Source: Methylobacterium sp. E-065 (GTDB taxonomy: Bacteria; Pseudomonadota; Alphaproteobacteria; Rhizobiales; Beijerinckiaceae). From it: a DNA stretch of 47,393 bases. Shown piece after piece: positions 43,383-47,393 of the stretch. Position 1 is the stretch's first letter; each line of letters begins with the position of its first letter. Location of the stretch: the NCBI RefSeq assembly GCF_022829605.1, contig NZ_JAKSYD010000220.1, forward strand, positions 1 through 47,393. Reading direction: 5' to 3'. The position numbers and the translations under genes were made by a program. The notes below the pieces were generated by a model. The model saw only the letters and a list, made by a program, of their open reading frames with translations. It did no database searches and was not told where the DNA came from.

Positions 43383-43772
43383 TCAAGCGCAGCTGACTTG
43401 GGTCGACAGCACCCGCGCGAGCGTATCCATCTCCACCGGCTTCTCACAGCGCTGAACGTGCGCGTAGCGCTTGGGGATGATCGTGCCCTCATAACCGGTG
43501 GCGAAGATAAACGGCACACCGCGCGTGGTCAGGGCGTCCGCCACCGGAAAGACCATGACATCCCGCAGGTTGACGTCGAGCACGGCCGCATCAATCGCGG
43601 AATTGGAGGAAATCAACGCCAAGGCCCTGTCGACGCTCGCTACGGGACCGAGAACCTCTGCGCCGCTCCTCGACAACATTCGTCGCATCTCGGTGGCGAT
43701 GAAGTAGTCGTCCTCAACGAGGAGCACCGTATGGCCGGACAGCGCGTCGATTTCATGGCTCGGTGTGGCCAT
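43383..43772 (-). CDS. Single-domain response regulator (CheY-like)
   Basis: The 129-residue protein is a lone receiver domain. The acidic pocket is VLLVEDDYFIATEM (Asp21-Asp22), the phosphoacceptor is Asp66 in AAVLDVNLRD, and the conserved lysine is in QRCEKPVEMD. ATG at 43772 with GGGACAG upstream; the longer frame would start in the kinase gene. It lies 26 nt downstream of the CheB-CheR-kinase gene on the same strand and is its likely partner, as in many HWE/HisKA_2 systems. No output domain, so it probably acts by protein contact. Confidence 0.9.
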   Translation of the reverse strand: MATPSHEIDALSGHTVLLVEDDYFIATEMRRMLSRSGAEVLGPVASVDRALALISSNSAIDAAVLDVNLRDVMVFPVADALTTRGVPFIFATGYEGTIIPKRYAHVQRCEKPVEMDTLARVLSTQVSCA

Positions 43773-43798
43773 CGTGATCTGTCCCTTCGAATCAAGCT

Positions 43799-46700
43799 TT
43801 AAGCCAACGGGAGCTCGATCAGACAACGTACCTCGGTCTCTCCGAGTTCGTAGCGCGTCATGGCGTCGAGCGCGTACGGCAGCGCCTTCTCGATCAGCTC
43901 ACGTCCATAACCGTTCTTCAGGCCCCCGCTTCCCGTCGCGTGCTGTCGCTCAATGCCGGTCTCGACCCATTCGAGCGTGAGCCGTGGTTCCTGCCCATCG
44001 CTCTCGTGCGTCCACCACGTCACGCTGAGTTGGCCGTGCGAATTGGAGAGCGCGCCGTACTTGCGCGCGTTGGTGGCCAACTCGTGCAGAGCAAGCGCGA
44101 ACGTCTGCACCGTCGCCTTGCGGATACGGACGTCGGGACCTTCCAACACGACGCGCTCCTGCAGATCGGAGGCGCCGAGCGCGTCGAGTTCGTTCCGGAT
44201 CAGGGAACTCAACATGATCGGCTCATCGCCCGCGCGCGAAAGCAGTCCCTGTACGCGCGAGAGTGCGGCCAACCGCTCGTTGAACGCCACCCCGAACGCA
44301 TCCAGCGTGTCGCTCGCCGCTAGGGTCTGCTGCGCGATCGAGTGCACGACGTTGATCAAATTCCGGGTGCGGTGCTGCAACTCCGCAACCAGAACCCGCT
44401 GCTGCTCCTGCATCCTGCGCAGATCGTCGATGTCGGTCGATGTACCAAGCCACTCGACCACTTCGCCGCGCTCGCCGCGCACCGGCATCGCGCGCGTCTG
44501 GAACCAGCGGTAGCCACCGTCGACGGCGTTGCGCAGGCGGCCTTCCATCTGCAGAACACCAGTCGACGTGGCCTCGCGCCAAGCCTCGACAGCGAGCGCA
44601 CGATCATTGGGATGCAAGGCATCAAGCCAGCCGTGGTTTCGGCTGTGCGCCTCGCTTTGACCGGTGTAGGCGGACCATTGCGGGCTCGCCCAGGTCCAGC
44701 GTCCATCCTCGGCCGCCCGCCAGACCAATTGCGGGATGCCCTCGACCAGGGCGAGGAGCCGGCGCTCGCTCGCACGCTGTCGCTCCTCGGCGCGCTTGCG
44801 CTCCGTGATGTCGACGAACGTGATCACGACGCCAGCGATGAAGTTGTCGACGCTACGGTAGGGTAAGACCCGAACGAGGTACTGCGCGCCCGTCGTCGAG
44901 TTGGTGATCTCGCGCTCGACCACGCTCAGGGTGCGCAACACACGCCGCGCGTCGTCCTGCAGCTCCTCATAGGCGATGCGCGACTTGATGTGGCTGATCG
45001 GCCGGCCCGCGTCGGTCTCGATAAGGTGGAAGATCTCGGTGACGGCAGGCGTGTGATTGGTGATCCGCAGCTCGTTATCGAGGAAGATCGTTGCGATCTG
45101 CGTGCTCTCCAGGAAGTTCTTCAGGTCGCTGTTGGCGCGGCCCAGCTCTTGGACCCGATGGCCGAGCTCGCCATTGACCGTGGTCAGTTCCTCGTTGACG
45201 GATTGCTGCTCCTCCTTCGAAGTCTGCAGCTCCTCGTTGGTCGATTGCAACTCCTCATTGAGCGATTGGTACTCCTCGTTCGAGGATTTCAGCTCCTCGT
45301 TGGTGCTCTCCAACTCCTCGATGGTGGCCTGCAGGCGCTCGCGTGTGACCCCCAGCTCGGCTTCGAGGCGTCGGGTGTGCTCAAGCCCGGCCGCAGCATC
45401 TGCGCCGTCGGCGCGCTCGGCGGCCGATACGAAACCATCCTTGAACAGCACGAAGTAACCGCGCGCATTCGGATCGTCGCGCATGGGCTCAACGACGAGG
45501 TCGACCGCGAGGCGGGACCCGTTCTGGCCGACTTGCAAGCCGTCAACCTGCACGGTCTGAGCAGTTTCCTCAGCTTTGACCAGCGCCGATCGTAGGTCGA
45601 GCCGCAGATCCGGATGGGCGAGCTGCAGCAGGTTCAGGCTGGCGGCGCCACCGGCCGGGTCGATGTAGCGGCCGGTCCGCCCGGAGAAGTGCAGCACGTT
45701 GTACGCAGCATCGGTGATCACGTAGGCCGGCGCGTAACGCTCCGCCAACCGCTCGGCACGTCGTGTCAGCGCCATCCCATTCGGTCGAGCTCGTTCCTCA
45801 GTGCGACCCGCGGCCCCGATCTGACGGTTCGGCGTCACGAACGGGAAATCCGGCAGGATGCGCGTGCCAGTCTCTCGACGGCGGAAGATGCGCGAGCGGC
45901 TGTCGATCGGGGCGAACAGATCGATGTGGCGCGAGACGTTCTCGGAATTTCCGAGGAACAAGGTTCCGTCAGGCTTCAGGGCAAAGTGAAACAGGGGGAT
46001 GACCCGTCCTTGCAGATCGGCGTCGAGATAGATCAGCAGGTTGCGGCATGAGATCAGATCGAGCCGTGAGAACGGCGGGTCCTTGATGATCGAATGCTGC
46101 GAGAAGATGCACATTTCGCGCAGCTCCTTGACGAGACAGTAGGTGTTGCCCTCCTTTACGAACCATCGGGCCAACCGCTCCGCCGACATCGCCTCGCTGA
46201 TCGTGTTCGCGAACCGCGCGGCTCGCGCCGAGGCCAGCGCCCGTCCGTCGAGGTCGGTCGCGAAGATCTGGACCTGAGGCGTGTGGTCGAGGGTGGCCAT
46301 GTGCTCGCGCAGCAGAATCGCCAGCGAGTAGGCTTCCTCACCGGTCGAGCAACCGATCACCCAGACCCGGATCTGGTCGTCGCGCGTCTTGTCGGCGAAG
46401 AGCTTCGGGATCACCTCGCGTTCAAGGAGCTCGAACTCTTTCGGGTCGCGGAAGAACTGGGTAACGCCGATCAGCAGATCGTTGAAAAGCTCCTGCGCCT
46501 CCTCGGGGTGCTCACGCAGAGTATCAACGTAATCCTCGATCTTCGCCAGCGAGAGGACCTGCATCCGGCGCTGGACCCGGCGCAAGAAAGTCCCGGGCTT
46601 GTAGCCATGGAAGTCGTGGCCGGTCCTGTTGCGCAGCGCCCCTGCGATCGCCTTGAGCGCGGGCTTGGATGCATCCGGGGCGACGTCGCCCTGAGCGGCG

Positions 46701-47188
46701 AGCTGGTGCGTAGCGGTCGATACGCGCGCGACGAGATCATCGGATGGCAGGATGGCGTCGGCCAGGGCCGCCGGGCTGTCGCTGGAAGCGAGTTCTCCCG
46801 CTCTCGTCTCATGGGTCTCCTCGGCGAGCGTCAGGCCGCCCGCTTCCTTGATGACCTTGAAACCGAGCGTCCCATCCCCGCCGGTGCCGGCGAAAGCGAC
46901 CGCGATGCTGCGCCGTTCCTCGTCGTGCGCGAGCGAGACCAGGAAGCTATCGATGACACCTCGGCCTCCGATCTTATCCGCCGGTTGGGTACGAAAGCGT
47001 CCCATCTCGACGGTCACGACGAGATCGACGCCTATGAGGTAGACGCGGCCGCCCTCGATCGGAGCATCGTTCAGGACCTCCGCCAGATCGATGCCGGCCG
47101 CCGTCAGCGACCGCCGAAACCCGTCCTCGTCGAGCGCGTCCCGATGCTGAAGGACGACGATCACCGCCACGCCGTCGAGGCGCGGCAA
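43799..47188 (-). CDS. CheB-CheR-PAS-HWE hybrid histidine kinase, N-terminally damaged
   Basis: The frame of about 1129 residues contains: a CheB methylesterase-like domain (VIVVLQHRD with the His, AFAGTGGDGTLGFK with the Asp, about 1-150); a CheR methyltransferase (RNRTGHDFHGYKPGTFLRRV, SAM site VWVIGCSTGEEAYS, SCRNLLIYLD); a coiled coil of repeated EELxSxNEE units; two PAS domains; and an HWE kinase (ELQHRTRNLINVVHSIAQQ with the phospho-His, HELATNARKYGALS, LEWVE). The only start in reach is a TTG at 47188. Upstream in frame the residues AASTASLQHVLTHLP replace the usual GASAGG serine motif, and a stop follows. So the CheB part probably lacks its catalytic Ser. Confidence 0.85.
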   Translation of the reverse strand: MPRLDGVAVIVVLQHRDALDEDGFRRSLTAAGIDLAEVLNDAPIEGGRVYLIGVDLVVTVEMGRFRTQPADKIGGRGVIDSFLVSLAHDEERRSIAVAFAGTGGDGTLGFKVIKEAGGLTLAEETHETRAGELASSDSPAALADAILPSDDLVARVSTATHQLAAQGDVAPDASKPALKAIAGALRNRTGHDFHGYKPGTFLRRVQRRMQVLSLAKIEDYVDTLREHPEEAQELFNDLLIGVTQFFRDPKEFELLEREVIPKLFADKTRDDQIRVWVIGCSTGEEAYSLAILLREHMATLDHTPQVQIFATDLDGRALASARAARFANTISEAMSAERLARWFVKEGNTYCLVKELREMCIFSQHSIIKDPPFSRLDLISCRNLLIYLDADLQGRVIPLFHFALKPDGTLFLGNSENVSRHIDLFAPIDSRSRIFRRRETGTRILPDFPFVTPNRQIGAAGRTEERARPNGMALTRRAERLAERYAPAYVITDAAYNVLHFSGRTGRYIDPAGGAASLNLLQLAHPDLRLDLRSALVKAEETAQTVQVDGLQVGQNGSRLAVDLVVEPMRDDPNARGYFVLFKDGFVSAAERADGADAAAGLEHTRRLEAELGVTRERLQATIEELESTNEELKSSNEEYQSLNEELQSTNEELQTSKEEQQSVNEELTTVNGELGHRVQELGRANSDLKNFLESTQIATIFLDNELRITNHTPAVTEIFHLIETDAGRPISHIKSRIAYEELQDDARRVLRTLSVVEREITNSTTGAQYLVRVLPYRSVDNFIAGVVITFVDITERKRAEERQRASERRLLALVEGIPQLVWRAAEDGRWTWASPQWSAYTGQSEAHSRNHGWLDALHPNDRALAVEAWREATSTGVLQMEGRLRNAVDGGYRWFQTRAMPVRGERGEVVEWLGTSTDIDDLRRMQEQQRVLVAELQHRTRNLINVVHSIAQQTLAASDTLDAFGVAFNERLAALSRVQGLLSRAGDEPIMLSSLIRNELDALGASDLQERVVLEGPDVRIRKATVQTFALALHELATNARKYGALSNSHGQLSVTWWTHESDGQEPRLTLEWVETGIERQHATGSGGLKNGYGRELIEKALPYALDAMTRYELGETEVRCLIELPLA

Positions 47189-47192
47189 GTGG

Positions 47193-47393
47193 GTGAGGAC
47201 GTGTTGCAGCGATGCGGTGCTCGCGGCCGAAGTGTCAAAAGGCGTTGGAATGGGCGATCTGCCGGACCTGCTCTCCGGCGTTCACACCGCGCTGGCCGGT
47301 CTCAGCCAGGGTGCCGCTCCGGCCGCCCCTATGGTCGACAAGCAGACCCCCGCTCAGATCCGCAAATCGATCACGCCGGATGCGCTGATCAGC
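47193..47393 (+). CDS. MucR/Ros-family transcriptional regulator, partial
   Basis: The frame runs off the window edge. It reads DAVLAAEVSKGVGMGDLPDL, then SGVHTALAGLSQGA and TPAQIRKSITPDALIS. This is the N-terminal half of MucR proteins (A-IV-AYVS-N...DLP-LI--VH-AL, then SITPD). The zinc finger would follow beyond the edge. The start is unclear: a GTG at 47193 or the internal ATG at 47250; the latter would remove part of the conserved region. It faces the kinase gene head to head with almost no spacer. Confidence 0.7.
   Translation, partial: MRTCCSDAVLAAEVSKGVGMGDLPDLLSGVHTALAGLSQGAAPAAPMVDKQTPAQIRKSITPDALIS

Noticed and set aside
1..47393. CRISPR arrays, tRNA or rRNA genes
   Set aside because: No regularly spaced repeats and no tRNA or rRNA-like sequence were noticed on either strand.

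Overview
The window is GC-rich DNA with dense, overlapping operons. It looks like a Methylobacterium/Methylorubrum-type alphaproteobacterium. The grounds are the MucR-type fragment at the right edge (motif QIRKSITPDALIS), the HWE-family histidine kinase, the many IS5-family elements and the FecI/FecR iron signalling. The genus is an inference from remembered family features, not from a search.

Left block (1-9107): the C-terminus of an outer-membrane barrel protein, then a 4-hydroxyproline catabolic island. A six-gene minus-strand operon encodes a solute-binding protein, two permeases, an ATPase, an FAD-dependent D-amino-acid oxidase/dehydrogenase and a 4-hydroxyproline 2-epimerase. A divergent Ldh2-family imino-acid reductase, a DapA-family deaminase and an FCD-type GntR regulator complete it. 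The last pathway enzyme, alpha-ketoglutaric semialdehyde dehydrogenase, is not in the window.

IS cluster (9233-11386): a complete two-frame IS5-family element with inverted repeats and a TA duplication, a second IS5-family transposase and an IS630-family remnant.

Central block (11596-25176), the main discovery: a minus-strand operon with the same gene content and order as the Staphylococcus aureus sbnA-I operon for staphyloferrin B. It encodes SbnA and SbnB (L-2,3-diaminopropionate and 2-oxoglutarate), SbnC (NIS synthetase), SbnD (MFS exporter), an SbnE-SbnF fusion of two NIS synthetases in one 1140-residue chain, SbnG (citrate synthase of the HpcH/HpaI fold), SbnH (PLP decarboxylase) and a 130-residue SbnI/SerK-like free-serine kinase. 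From sbnC to sbnI every junction is a 4-nt start/stop overlap. A divergent TonB-dependent receptor gene lies upstream across a 559-bp AT-rich, palindrome-rich spacer. No periplasmic or inner-membrane importer for the ferri-siderophore is present.

Right-central block (25585-37969): two degenerate IS5-family copies in the same orientation flank a umuC 3' remnant, a fecI-fecR-TonB receptor set and a TetR-regulated RND efflux pair. The layout resembles an old composite element.

Right block (37970-47393): a run of small, mostly membrane or exported hypothetical proteins, a frameshifted response-regulator relic, an intact single-domain response regulator, a large CheB-CheR-PAS-HWE histidine kinase whose CheB start is damaged, and the beginning of a mucR-like gene placed head to head with it.
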